A DNA stretch of 33,485 nt from the NCBI GenBank assembly GCA_025363775.1, contig JANYLG010000143.1, positions 1-33,485 on the forward strand. The letters run 5' to 3'. The position numbers were made by a program, and so were the translations under genes. Below the pieces are notes generated by a model. It did not search any database. It was not told where the DNA came from and saw only the letters and a program-made list of their open reading frames with translations. Source of the DNA: Acidobacteriota bacterium (GTDB taxonomy: Bacteria > Acidobacteriota > Vicinamibacteria > Vicinamibacterales > Fen-181). Position 1 is the stretch's first letter. Each line of letters opens with the position of its first letter. This document shows, one piece after another, positions 9,860-18,782 of this stretch.

Positions 9860-10516
9860 CTACCGCGTGAAGTTGACCGTGACAGTCACGAGAACCGACA
9901 CCGGCACGCCGTTCAGGAGAGTCGGCGTGTATTCCCACTGCCGCACGGCGTCAAGCGCGGCCTGATCGAGCAGCGGGCTCGAGCGCACGACCTTCGCGTC
10001 TATAACTTTCCCGTCGAATCCAATCGTCGCTTCGATCGTGACCACCCCGGCGACACGCGCCGACTGCGCAATGGCGGGGTATACCGGCTTGACGTCCTTG
10101 ATCTTGGTTGGTGCCTTGATGTGGCCCCCGACGCGGACCGGCGCTATCCTGGCCTTCGCCCTGGCCGCGGCATCGGCTTTCTCTTTGATCGCGACGGCGT
10201 CGGCCTTCTCCTTGCCTGCAACAGCATCGGCCTCAGCCTTGTCGCCTGCCGCCTTCGCAGCGACTGCGAGTTCCTTGGTCTTGTCGTACGACTTGAACCA
10301 CTTGCCTTCCTGAGCTTTCAGCTCGGCGTCAAGGGCCGCCCGGGCATCCTGGGCAGCCTTTAGCGACTCGGCGGCATACTGCCCGGCGCGGTCGGTAGCG
10401 GCCCTGTCGATGGCGGCCTTGGCCGCATCCACGTCCGCGTTGGGCGGCGACGCGCAGCCCGTGACAGTGATCGCGAGGCCCAGAGCAATCGCCCCCAATC
10501 TGACAATGACACGCAT
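9860..10516 (-). CDS. lipoprotein with Ala/Lys-rich coiled coil and C-terminal TonB domain
   Basis: Lipobox-like signal LAITVTGCASPP. DUF4398-like Ala-rich helical region. PVYPAIAQSARVAGVVTIEATIGFDGKVIDAKVVRSSPLLDQAALDAVRQWEYTPTLLNGVPVSVLVTVTVNF is a TonB C-terminal domain. ATG at 10516 chosen over the listed 11584. Confidence 0.88.
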   Translation of the reverse strand: MRVIVRLGAIALGLAITVTGCASPPNADVDAAKAAIDRAATDRAGQYAAESLKAAQDARAALDAELKAQEGKWFKSYDKTKELAVAAKAAGDKAEADAVAGKEKADAVAIKEKADAAARAKARIAPVRVGGHIKAPTKIKDVKPVYPAIAQSARVAGVVTIEATIGFDGKVIDAKVVRSSPLLDQAALDAVRQWEYTPTLLNGVPVSVLVTVTVNFTR

Positions 10517-10749
10517 GGTATGATTTTCTCCTTCAAGCGTCGCATTAACGGCATGTCTATCTGGCCGCCTGGAACAGGCAGATATTACACCCGTGCGCGC
10601 CTGCTGCGGCAAGTTCTTCCGTGTTGGGCCGTTCGGCACATCGAAACCGGAAGCTGTTAGCGGATCAGGGCGTGCAATCAATCGGAACCGGCCACCGATT
10701 TCGGCCTGTCGAACGACAAGTGCTCGGTCGAATCCATCAACGATCGACC

Positions 10750-11406
10750 CTACTGAGCGGTTCGAGTTACATCTGCAGGCCTCGTTCTGAGCACGAACTG
10801 GATCTCGAGCTCGTCTTTGACCCGGATCGTGCCGCCCACCGCGGTGACCGGCACCATACCGAAGTCGGTTTGCTTCAACACGAACGATCCACGCGCCGTC
10901 ACGCGGCCTCCAGCGTCCAGCATCACGCTGGCCCGGATGGTCGTCGGGCGCGTTGTCGCGTGTAAGGTCATGTCGCCGTCGATCACCACGTCCGCGGTAC
11001 CCGCGGTTCGCGCCGTGACAAAGATACGGCGCGATGCAAAAACAATGGTCGGGAATCGTGCGACGTCCAGCACCCGGTCGCCCAGCATCACCTTCTGGAC
11101 TTCGACGACGTCGGCCGGCGGCTCGTCCTTTCCGGTTACGCGCAGGGCCTTCGCCGGGAACTCGAGCCAGACGCTGGCATACTGCAGATCCGCCGGATCG
11201 AAGGTGACTCGTCCATGAACGTCGGTCGCGGAGACTTGATGTACATGGCCGGCGAAGCCAAACAGGCCCACCTTCCCGACCTGGATCAGGACCTGGCTGT
11301 TTGCGGCATCGATGGCCAGCACCGTTGAGCCGTTCCCGGCCTGGACGACAAAAGGGATAATCAACGAGGCCGCGATCAAGACGAACTGCAACGAACCGCG
11401 CGGCAT
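10750..11406 (-). CDS. YceI-family periplasmic protein
   Basis: AIDAANSQVLIQVGKVGLFGFAGHVHQVSATDVHGRVTFDPADL...FVLKQTDFGMVPVTAVGGTIRVKDELEIQF matches the YceI beta-barrel pattern. Confidence 0.88.
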   Translation of the reverse strand: MPRGSLQFVLIAASLIIPFVVQAGNGSTVLAIDAANSQVLIQVGKVGLFGFAGHVHQVSATDVHGRVTFDPADLQYASVWLEFPAKALRVTGKDEPPADVVEVQKVMLGDRVLDVARFPTIVFASRRIFVTARTAGTADVVIDGDMTLHATTRPTTIRASVMLDAGGRVTARGSFVLKQTDFGMVPVTAVGGTIRVKDELEIQFVLRTRPADVTRTAQ

Positions 11407-11743
11407 GGCTCACCTCCAGCGTTATTCCTGCCGTTGACACCCACTCGATCAAACCGCAAGACGTGTGCCATGGTGCGGCGGCGTGGCCCGTGCCATCGCC
11501 GTTCGCGCGGCAGTATGGCGGCGGCGTACCGACTGGGCGTGGACGAGGGTGCGCGCGAGGCGAGGTCAGGCACACGGGCCACACGCTTACTCGCGGCGTA
11601 CACCTTTACGTCGTTCGTAACAGACGGGCGTGTGAAATCACCGGAATCGCGCGATTACCGGCCTCGTCCGACGGTATCAGACTTGCTCCAGCATCCTCCA
11701 GACAGCAAAACAGAGCGCCGCATGGGCGCTTGGAGGAAAGACG

Positions 11744-12124
11744 ATGAACTCGCGAATGACACTGACGATCGGCGGTTTGCTACTGGTCGCGGCGACCCTC
11801 GGTGGTTGCGGCGGCAGCAACGGCTACATGAGCCCTGCGTCGCCGACCCCGGCAGCGTCGGATGTGGTGATCACGATTGTCGGCATGAACGGCAGCCTCT
11901 CGTTCTCGCCGAACCCGGCAACGGTCAAGGTCGGCCAGACGGTGGCCTGGAAGAACGCCGATAGTCTTTCACACACCTCCACGGCTGACGCTGGAGCGTT
12001 CAACACGGGCACCCTCGCCGCCGGAGCGACTAGCAGCCCTATCACCATGGCAACGGCAGGCACGTTCCCGTATCACTGCGCGATCCACAGTTCGATGACC
12101 GGAACGTTGACCGTCACCCAGTAA
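11744..12124 (+). CDS. cupredoxin-domain (plastocyanin-like) lipoprotein
   Basis: Lipobox TLGGCGGS. SFSPNPATVKVGQTVAWKNADSLSHTSTADAG and FPYHCAIHSSMTGTLTVTQ carry type-I copper ligands His/Cys/His/Met. Confidence 0.93.
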   Translation: MNSRMTLTIGGLLLVAATLGGCGGSNGYMSPASPTPAASDVVITIVGMNGSLSFSPNPATVKVGQTVAWKNADSLSHTSTADAGAFNTGTLAAGATSSPITMATAGTFPYHCAIHSSMTGTLTVTQ

Positions 12125-12296
12125 GCGTGCTCGAGAGGTATTTGGCCGCGCCCGATCCCGTTGATCTCGCGCGACCAGACCGCCTGGACTTTGGCGTCGG
12201 GCGCGTTCGTCATCGGTCTCCTGGACGGCTATGTGATCCGCGTGCCAGGACGACCGGTCCCTGGCAAGGGTGCCGATGTTCAGGGATTTTGTAGCC

Positions 12297-13334
12297 CTAT
12301 TCTTTTGCTGTGAAGATGGCCTTCGGGATCTTCACATGCACGCCGAGCGTCTGATCGACGAGCTGTGTGATCGCCACGTCGCCGGTCAGGCTGACGAGCT
12401 GGTACGCCTCGTGTTTGGTCAGGCCCTTCGTCGCGGCGAGGAAGTCGATCATCTCCTGGATGGCGGCCTTGGCCGCCACCGTCAGGTCCGTGTCGGTCGC
12501 CATGCTGATGAAGTGCGTCGGCGTTTCCGCGCGCGGCCATTCCAGCTTCATCCCCTTGCGCACAGTCAGTCGCAGCTTGCCCCGCAGCGAGGTCTCGATC
12601 GCCGTCTGGTCCACTTCCCCGTCACCCTGCACGGCGTGGCCGTCTCCCACTTCGAACAAGGCGCCTGGGACGAACACCGGGATGTAGAGCGTGGTCCCGG
12701 CCACCAACTCCTTGTTGTCGATGTTCCCGGCGTGCCTGCCGGGAGGCGTGCTGCTGACGCGGCCCAGCGCCGGCGCAGGGGCCACGCCCATGCTGCCGAA
12801 GAAGGGACGGAGCGGCACGACGATGTTCGGCGCGAACGCCGCCGTCATCGTCTTCCGGTCGAGGGCGATGATCCGCGTGCCTGCGCTGCGATCGCAGTTC
12901 TCGCGAACGAAGCCGCTGCACCCGTTGTAGCCGTAGTCGATCGGCAGATCAACCGACAGGATGTCCACTTCGAGGGTGTCGCCGGGTTCGGCGCCCTCGA
13001 CGTAGATCGGGCCCGTCAGGATATGGCCGCCGGGCCCGCGCCGGTCGCCGGTCACCTCGGCAACGACCGACCGTAAGGAAGCTTCGACCTTGGCGGGCGA
13101 TACGCCGGCGCGCTCGAGCCCGGCAGGCGTGTTGGTGATCAGGGTGTCCACGTTGACCACATCACCCGACGCGATGCGCAGGGCCGGTTTGGCTTCGGAC
13201 CAGTAGTAGCCGTAGGCCACGGTGGCCGGCGTCGCCTCCAGGCGATGATCCCGGCCGCCACGCGTGTTCTGGGCTGCCGGGACGGAGGTGAGGACGAGGA
13301 GGGTCGAGACAGTTGCCATCATGGCGCGCCACAT
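12297..13334 (-). CDS. acetamidase/formamidase family protein, secreted
   Basis: HILTGPIYVEGAEPGDTLEVDIL, PFFGSMGVAPAP, PGRHAGNIDNKELVAGTTLYIPVFVPGALFEVGDGHAVQGDGEVDQTAIETSL are FmdA_AmdA signatures. N-terminal signal peptide. Confidence 0.94.
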   Translation of the reverse strand: MWRAMMATVSTLLVLTSVPAAQNTRGGRDHRLEATPATVAYGYYWSEAKPALRIASGDVVNVDTLITNTPAGLERAGVSPAKVEASLRSVVAEVTGDRRGPGGHILTGPIYVEGAEPGDTLEVDILSVDLPIDYGYNGCSGFVRENCDRSAGTRIIALDRKTMTAAFAPNIVVPLRPFFGSMGVAPAPALGRVSSTPPGRHAGNIDNKELVAGTTLYIPVFVPGALFEVGDGHAVQGDGEVDQTAIETSLRGKLRLTVRKGMKLEWPRAETPTHFISMATDTDLTVAAKAAIQEMIDFLAATKGLTKHEAYQLVSLTGDVAITQLVDQTLGVHVKIPKAIFTAKE

Positions 13335-13509
13335 GGCGCCATTATAAGGCGAGGGTGCCGGGCCGCGCTACATGCACGCCTCAGGTCCGATCGAGCCCGC
13401 GAAGAGGCCCTCGTCAGATCGTGGTTCGTCGGCTCCAGAGGGACAGCCCCTCCGTGAAGCGACGCCGGACGCGAACCGCAGAACTGAGAACGAACAGACA
13501 ATCGCCGCG

Positions 13510-13575
13510 TCATTGGGCGCGCAGCGTCACCGCCGGATCGATGCCGAGGGCCCGGCACGCCGGGATCGCCCAGCG
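13510..13575 (-). pseudogene. possible 3' remnant of an ADOP/FtsX-type ABC permease
   Basis: Minus-strand LRWAIPACRALGIDPAVTLRAQ* resembles the terminal PARRA..VDP.VALR.E tail of FtsX/ADOP permeases. No ORF upstream. Confidence 0.4.
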
Positions 13576-13671
13576 AAGAGAGGCGCACCACCGCCGTTGC
13601 CAAGAACCGCATCGGACTTCTCTTGCGTCGAGCGCACCATCATCGGGTGGCGTGTTGTCACCGATGGAGTC

Positions 13672-14094
13672 TCAGCCCTTCTTCTTCGCCCGCTTCGCCG
13701 CCTTGCGCTGCACGGCCCTCTCCTGGTGCGCCCTTTTCGGCGCGGTCTTGTTCCTGGCCGGGGCCAGACGAGTTGTCTCGGCCGGGTTGGTTGCCTGCGC
13801 CTTGCCGGCAGCTTCAGGCTCGGGTGCCGGTGCAGCCTGCTCGCCCCTCTTCTTCGCCCAATATGCCTTCATCTTCTCGGAGTGGGCCTTGCGTGCAGCC
13901 TCCGACCTCATCCGCCCCTTGCGGCGCCGGACCTTCGGGGCGGCAGGTGCATGCTCTGGGGCATGCTCGGGGACCTGCTTCATACCAGGGAACATCTTCC
14001 GCAGCGCAGCGGCTTCTTGGTCGAGTTCCTTCAATCGGGCGATGGCGCCGAGGCGGGCCAAGTCGTGGAGCTGCTTGTCAGAGAGTGTGGTCAT
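13672..14094 (-). CDS. highly basic, Lys/Ala/Pro-rich hypothetical protein
   Basis: MTTLSDKQLHDLARLGAIARLKELDQEAAALRKMFPG...RRRKGRMRSEAARKAHSEKMKAYWAKKRG...KRAKKKG. N-terminal coiled coil plus histone-H1-like basic tail. Confidence 0.72.
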   Translation of the reverse strand: MTTLSDKQLHDLARLGAIARLKELDQEAAALRKMFPGMKQVPEHAPEHAPAAPKVRRRKGRMRSEAARKAHSEKMKAYWAKKRGEQAAPAPEPEAAGKAQATNPAETTRLAPARNKTAPKRAHQERAVQRKAAKRAKKKG

Positions 14095-14367
14095 AGAATT
14101 CAAGTTCTGAAATCGGAGTCGGTTTGCTTTGGGCCAGGAAGCGGGCAGGTCGGTGTTGCACTGTCTCTTAAGGATACCGCAAACACTCTGAATGCCTAAC
14201 CAAAATGGCCTGCCAGGATTGGGCGCGCAGTCCTAGCGACTGGACCCACAGCTTTTCATCGTATATCATCCGCGTCCACAGGGACCAGAGTGACGACGAG
14301 AGAACGCCGTGTCTTCAATCGTATGTGCTGCGCGAAAGACAGCACGTCATTCCGAAGGGAGTAGCCG

Positions 14368-14898
14368 ATGAGCGAGGAACCAACCGACCACGTGCCCGAA
14401 ACGGAGTTGGGGATCGGGGCAACGGAGGACGGCGCCGTCATGGTGGGTCTGACGCCACTCGCGCAGCAATACCTCGAGCAGACACGGCCTTGGGTGCGGT
14501 TCATATCCATCATGACCTTCGTGATGGCCGGACTGATGCTGCTGCTGGGCGTCGTCATGGTGTCGCTGGCTGTGTTCGGGGGCCTCGTGGCGGGGGACAG
14601 AGGAGCATTAGGCGTGCTGGGCAGCGCGATAGGCGGGGGCGTGATGGCGCTGGTCTATCTGGCGCTGGCCTGCGTGTACATCGCGCCCGGTGTGTATCTG
14701 TCTCGCTACGCCACCGCCATCAAGCTTCTCAGGGCGAACTGCAACCCTGGCGGACTGGAAGACGCACTCGAGCACCAGAGGTCCTTCTGGCGCTTCGTCG
14801 GCATCCTGACCGGGATTAGTCTCGTCGTTGGAGTAGCCGGTGCGTGTCTGGCCATTGTGGCCGGCGTGATTGCTGCCGTGATGGCTGCGCGACCATAG
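14368..14898 (+). CDS. DUF5362-like small membrane protein
   Basis: GLTPLAQQYLEQTRPWVRFISIMTFVMAGLMLLLGV...YLALACVYIAPGVYLSRYATAIKLL...LEDALEHQRSFWRFVGILTGI; TM segments and family-like motif order. Confidence 0.75.
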   Translation: MSEEPTDHVPETELGIGATEDGAVMVGLTPLAQQYLEQTRPWVRFISIMTFVMAGLMLLLGVVMVSLAVFGGLVAGDRGALGVLGSAIGGGVMALVYLALACVYIAPGVYLSRYATAIKLLRANCNPGGLEDALEHQRSFWRFVGILTGISLVVGVAGACLAIVAGVIAAVMAARP

Positions 14899-15004
14899 GG
14901 CGTTGGGCCGTCTGCCACGGGGCCCGTTCACAAGCATCAGGGCCGTCGACAGACATGGACGTCACTGAGCTTGATGCGCGCGAGAGGCTTCCCCCTGGAG
15001 CAGC

Positions 15005-15220
15005 ATGGTCGATCTCTACCGTACGAAGGTCGAACAGGTCGCCGACGCGCTCCAACACGAGGACAGCCGCATTGAGGCGGCTGAGAAACTCCGTGGATTG
15101 ATTGATTCGATCGTTTTGACTTCGGAGCCGCCTTCCCACGATGCGCGCTACGGCGCCCAGGGGGGGCTCAGAATCGAGCTGAGAGGCAATCTGGCCGCGA
15201 TGCTGACCGTCGCCCAACAA
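15005..15220 (+). pseudogene. C-terminal remnant of a large serine recombinase
   Basis: MVDLYRTKVEQVADALQHEDSRIEAAEKLRGLIDSIVLTSEPP...LRIELRGNLAAMLTVA resembles the C-terminal zone of serine recombinases (YR.KV..L..AL......EA.E.LR.LI..IVLTP...L.IEL.G.LA.IL). No catalytic domain in the window. Confidence 0.72.
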
Positions 15221-15224
15221 ACGA

Positions 15225-15251
15225 AAAGGTCGCCAGAGACTGGCGACCTTT
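15225..15251 (-). terminator. Rho-independent terminator for tRNA-fMet
   Basis: Perfect 12-bp stem AAAGGTCGCCAG-AGA-CTGGCGACCTTT. On the minus strand it is followed by a T-rich CCTTTTCGTTTGTT stretch directly downstream of the tRNA. Confidence 0.8.
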
Positions 15252-15263
15252 CCGTGCCGATTC

Positions 15264-15343
<80 letters not shown>

Positions 15344-15444
15344 AAAGAAAGGTATCACTCAACGACCGTATCCGTCAACCATTGCACCGGCATTGCCAGC
15401 GTGCGCCTGCTCTCGGCCCAGTCCGGGCGAGAATGGCTTTGCCC

Positions 15445-15807
15445 CTACCGCGCGGGTTTTTGCACGTCGCGGATGATGAACATTTTCTCGCCGGGCTTGA
15501 TGAAGCCCAGTTCTCTTCGCGCGAGATCCTCGATCGTCGCCGGGTCCGCCCTCTGCAGGCGCTGCGCCTCTTCCCGCAGGACCGCGTTCTGAACGTGCAG
15601 CTGCTGGACTTCGTGCTGCGCCTGCTCCAGTTGCTGACGGTCGCGACGGTTGGTAATCCAGCCGCGTTCACCCGCCACTCCGTCGACGACAAGCGCCAGC
15701 GCAAAGAACAGCAGGACATAGGTGATCACGGAACTGCGACGATCCAACACGACGGGCATGCCGTCGTGTCCGACTCTCGCCTTGTCGTTCCGGGTTCGCG
15801 TGTCCAT
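15445..15807 (-). CDS. ftsB: FtsB/DivIC-like septum formation initiator
   Basis: Single TM (VITYVLLFFALALVVDGVAG), coiled coil RRDRQQLEQAQHEVQQLHVQNAVLREEAQRLQRADPATIEDLARRELGFIKPGEKMFII. Confidence 0.88.
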   Translation of the reverse strand: MDTRTRNDKARVGHDGMPVVLDRRSSVITYVLLFFALALVVDGVAGERGWITNRRDRQQLEQAQHEVQQLHVQNAVLREEAQRLQRADPATIEDLARRELGFIKPGEKMFIIRDVQKPAR

Positions 15808-15929
15808 GACCGATAATGTCCCTGGTGCGGCCGCGCGTGGCCACAAATGTGCAGCTTCTTTTTACCGCACTTTCGGAGAAGTTCAACCAAAAAAGCGCGA
15901 TCCCACAAAAAAAAGAGGCAAAAAGACGT

Positions 15930-16256
15930 ATGGAACAGCTGGATGTCGTGATCATCCTCACCACGTGGCCTGCCGCACAGGATCCGGTGCCGATGGCCAC
16001 CGCGCTCGTCGAGGAACGCCTCGCCGCCTGTGTGAACCTGCTGCCGGAGATGACCTCCATCTACCGCTGGAACGACGGGGTGGAGCGCGAGCAGGAGCGC
16101 CAGGTGCTCATCAAGACCACGCGGCCGCGGGTGGACGCGCTGCTCGCCCGCCTGCAGCACCTGCATCCCTACGAGGTGCCAGAGATGCTGGTGTTGCCGG
16201 TGGCGGGAGGGAGCGTGGCGTACATCGAGTGGATCGCCGCCGCCACGCGGCCGTGA
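15930..16256 (+). CDS. cutA: divalent-cation tolerance protein CutA
   Basis: VVIILTTWPAAQDPVPMATALVEERLAACVNLLPEMTSIYRWNDGVEREQERQVLIKTT...HPYEVPEMLVLPVAGGSVAYIEWI. Confidence 0.96.
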   Translation: MEQLDVVIILTTWPAAQDPVPMATALVEERLAACVNLLPEMTSIYRWNDGVEREQERQVLIKTTRPRVDALLARLQHLHPYEVPEMLVLPVAGGSVAYIEWIAAATRP

Positions 16257-16273
16257 CCTCGCCCCTCGTCCGC

Positions 16274-16433
16274 GCCGACTCTTCCTCGCCAGTGCCGACT
16301 CTTCCTCGTCAGTGCCGACTCTTCCTCGTCCGCCCCGACTCTTCCTCGTCCGCGCCGACTCTTCCTCGTCAGTGCCGACTCTTCCTCGTCCGCCCCGACT
16401 CCTCCTCGTCAGCTCCGACTCTTGGTCGTCAGC
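16274..16433. repeat. 20-bp tandem repeat, 8 units
   Basis: Consensus GCCGACTCTTCCTCGTCMGY repeated at 16274, 16294, 16314, 16334, 16354, 16374, 16394, 16414, with degenerate flanks. Confidence 0.95.
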
Positions 16434-16484
16434 TCCGACCCCTCGCCCCTCGTCCTTCGAATCCTGTATGATTCCGCTGTTCGC

Positions 16485-18782
16485 ATGACGTCAAGCGCTT
16501 CAGGTCCGCCCACCCAACGCCCGCTTTCGCCAGCCGGAGGACGGTGGGCGCCTTTCGCTCGCGTGCTTCTCCACACGGTCGGCGGCCGGTTCTTCATCAT
16601 CGGCGCGCTGCTCAAGGGGCTGTGCGCGATCGCGCGGGTCGCATTCGGACCCGAGCCCGGCGTTGTCGGCCTCGCCGATACGCTCGGCAGCGTCGCGTTG
16701 ATTGTCTCGGCCGTCTGCCTCGTGGCCCGCCTCGTGCCGCGCGCCCGTCGTCGTCTCCTGTGGCGAGTGCGGCAGAGACTCATCCTGTCCTACGTCTTCA
16801 TCGGCGTGATTCCGGCGCTGCTGATCGTCGCCTTCTTCGTGGTCTCGGGCCTGGTGCTGTTCCTCAACGTCGCGTCGTTCCTAGTGACCAACGGGTTCAA
16901 CAACGTCAGGAACGAGGCGGTCTATCTCGCACGTGTCACGGCGCTGGAGATCCAGCGCGGCCCGGGACCGGACGGCGCCATGGCGATTCTCGCCCAGCGC
17001 GAGTCGGCGCTCGCGTCGATGTATCCAGGCGCGTCGATCGCGCTGGTGCCGACCGGCGGGACCAATCCGTGCGTCGGTGGACCGGCGGCTGGTCCGCAAG
17101 CGAACCAGGTCCCGGGCATGGTCGCCGCGACCGCGGGTCCCCTGTCTGGCAGCGGCGAGGCCCGTCAGGCACCGCGGCGCGCGGCCGTCGCGCCGGTGGC
17201 CGTCGGTCCCTGGGAGCACATCGAGGCGCCGACGACGCTGCCGCGATGGGTGAGTTGCGCGGGTTTTGGGGGGATCGTGGTGGAGCCGGCGCCGATCCCG
17301 GCGGGTAGCTCGCAGTCCACCAACCCGGCGCCTGCCGTGGCGATGGTGCGCGGCGTGGGACTGCCCGATGCCGCGCGTCCGGGTTACGCCGTGATCGTCG
17401 ATATCCCCAAGAACGACGGCCTCGATGAGCATCTGCGCGACGAAACCAGCGTGAAGATGGGCGCCGTGAGCATGCTCCTCACCGAGGGGCTGCGTGCACG
17501 GCTCATCCGCCCGAGGCGTGCGATCGAGGGGGTCATCACCCGCAAGTCGGCGGTCGCGCCGGGCGGGAAACGGCGCATTTCCTGGGTGGCCATCCTGCAG
17601 GGCACGGAGTGGGAAGCCGGTCAGCCGGTCCAGACCACCGCCAACATCGAAGTCAATATTGCCGACATCTACGATCGGCTATCGTCGGCGCCGGTTGGCC
17701 CCTACAACATCGGCGCGCTGTTGCTGGGCATCCTGCTGCTCGTCGCGGTCCTGTTCCTGCTGATCGAAGCGGCGGCGCTCGTCATGGGGCTCGCGCTCGC
17801 GCGATCGATCACCGGGTCGGTGCACGAGCTGTTCGCCGGTACCGAGCGGGTGCGCGAAGGCGACTTCAGCCACCGGATCGAGGTCAAGACACGCGACCAA
17901 CTCGGCGAGCTGGCCGACTCGTTCAACCAGATGACGGCCAGCATCGAGGATCTGCTGAGGCAGGCCGAGGAGAAGAAGCGCCTCGAGGAAGAGCTGCGCA
18001 TCGCGCGGTCGATCCAGATGTCGCTGCTCCCGCAAGGGCAGATTGCGATTCCCGGCCTGTCGGTGACCGCGCTCTGCGTCCCGGCGCGTGAAGTCGGCGG
18101 AGACTACTACGACTTCTTTCCGCTGGGCGACGACCGGTTGGGCGTCCTGATCGCGGACGTCTCGGGCAAGGGGACGTCGGCGGCGCTCTACATGGCCGAG
18201 CTCAAGGGGCTGATGCTCTCGCTCAGCCAGACGTGCCCGTCTCCGCGGCAGCTGCTGCTGACAGCCAACCAGATCATCTCCAACAACCTGGACAGCCGAA
18301 GCTTCATCACGATGACCTACGCGGTCATCGATCTGGCCGCGCGGACGATGGTCCACGCGCGCGCGGGGCACACGCCGCTCCTCTGCCGGCGGCAGTGCGG
18401 CACAGGCGAACCCTCGGTGGAGATCCTCACCCCGGACGGCCTCGTGCTCGGCCTGCGCATCGATGGCGGGGAGCTGTTCGAGCGGCTGCTCACCGAGGTG
18501 ACCATGCCGCTGCACAGCGGAGACGTGCTGATGTTCTTCACCGACGGCATCAGCGAGGCGATGAACGCCGAGTCCGACCTGTTCGGCGAGGCGCGGCTGG
18601 CCGAGCTCGTCGGCGAACACGGGCACCTGCCCGTGGAAGAGCTGCGGGAACGGATCCTGCGGGAGATCGACGCCTTCGTGGCCGGCGCGCCTCAGCACGA
18701 CGACATGACGATGATCTTGCTGAAGTTCGAGGACTTCATTCCGGGGGCAATCAAGATGGGGTTTCACGATGGTCGGGCCTGA
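16485..18782 (+). CDS. membrane sensor with HAMP domain and SpoIIE/PP2C phosphatase domain
   Basis: TM segments. HAMP-like ARSITGSVHELFAGTERVREGDFSHRIEVKTRDQLGELADSFNQMTASIEDLL. EELRIARSIQMSLLPQG, VGGDYYDFFPLGDDRLGVLIADVSGKGTSAALYMA, FFTDGISEAMNAESDLFGEARLAELV and HDDMTMILLK. Confidence 0.95.
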   Translation: MTSSASGPPTQRPLSPAGGRWAPFARVLLHTVGGRFFIIGALLKGLCAIARVAFGPEPGVVGLADTLGSVALIVSAVCLVARLVPRARRRLLWRVRQRLILSYVFIGVIPALLIVAFFVVSGLVLFLNVASFLVTNGFNNVRNEAVYLARVTALEIQRGPGPDGAMAILAQRESALASMYPGASIALVPTGGTNPCVGGPAAGPQANQVPGMVAATAGPLSGSGEARQAPRRAAVAPVAVGPWEHIEAPTTLPRWVSCAGFGGIVVEPAPIPAGSSQSTNPAPAVAMVRGVGLPDAARPGYAVIVDIPKNDGLDEHLRDETSVKMGAVSMLLTEGLRARLIRPRRAIEGVITRKSAVAPGGKRRISWVAILQGTEWEAGQPVQTTANIEVNIADIYDRLSSAPVGPYNIGALLLGILLLVAVLFLLIEAAALVMGLALARSITGSVHELFAGTERVREGDFSHRIEVKTRDQLGELADSFNQMTASIEDLLRQAEEKKRLEEELRIARSIQMSLLPQGQIAIPGLSVTALCVPAREVGGDYYDFFPLGDDRLGVLIADVSGKGTSAALYMAELKGLMLSLSQTCPSPRQLLLTANQIISNNLDSRSFITMTYAVIDLAARTMVHARAGHTPLLCRRQCGTGEPSVEILTPDGLVLGLRIDGGELFERLLTEVTMPLHSGDVLMFFTDGISEAMNAESDLFGEARLAELVGEHGHLPVEELRERILREIDAFVAGAPQHDDMTMILLKFEDFIPGAIKMGFHDGRA

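Noticed and set aside
10517-11584. N-terminal ~350 aa of the 574-aa ORF 9860..11584
   Set aside because: Overlaps the YceI gene in another frame; the real product starts at the lipoprotein signal at 10516.
12125-12296. Possible gene fragment TAWTLASGAFVIGLLDGYVIRVPGRP downstream of the cupredoxin gene
   Set aside because: Short and hydrophobic but with no identifiable family or start; insufficient evidence.
16261-16440. Tandem repeat considered as a CRISPR array
   Set aside because: Units are contiguous 20-mers without unique spacers, and no cas genes are nearby.
15722-16471. 249-aa ORF reading through the repeat (SSPVPTLPRQCRLFLVRPD...)
   Set aside because: Overlaps cutA in another frame; its repetitive tail is just translation of the 20-bp repeat.
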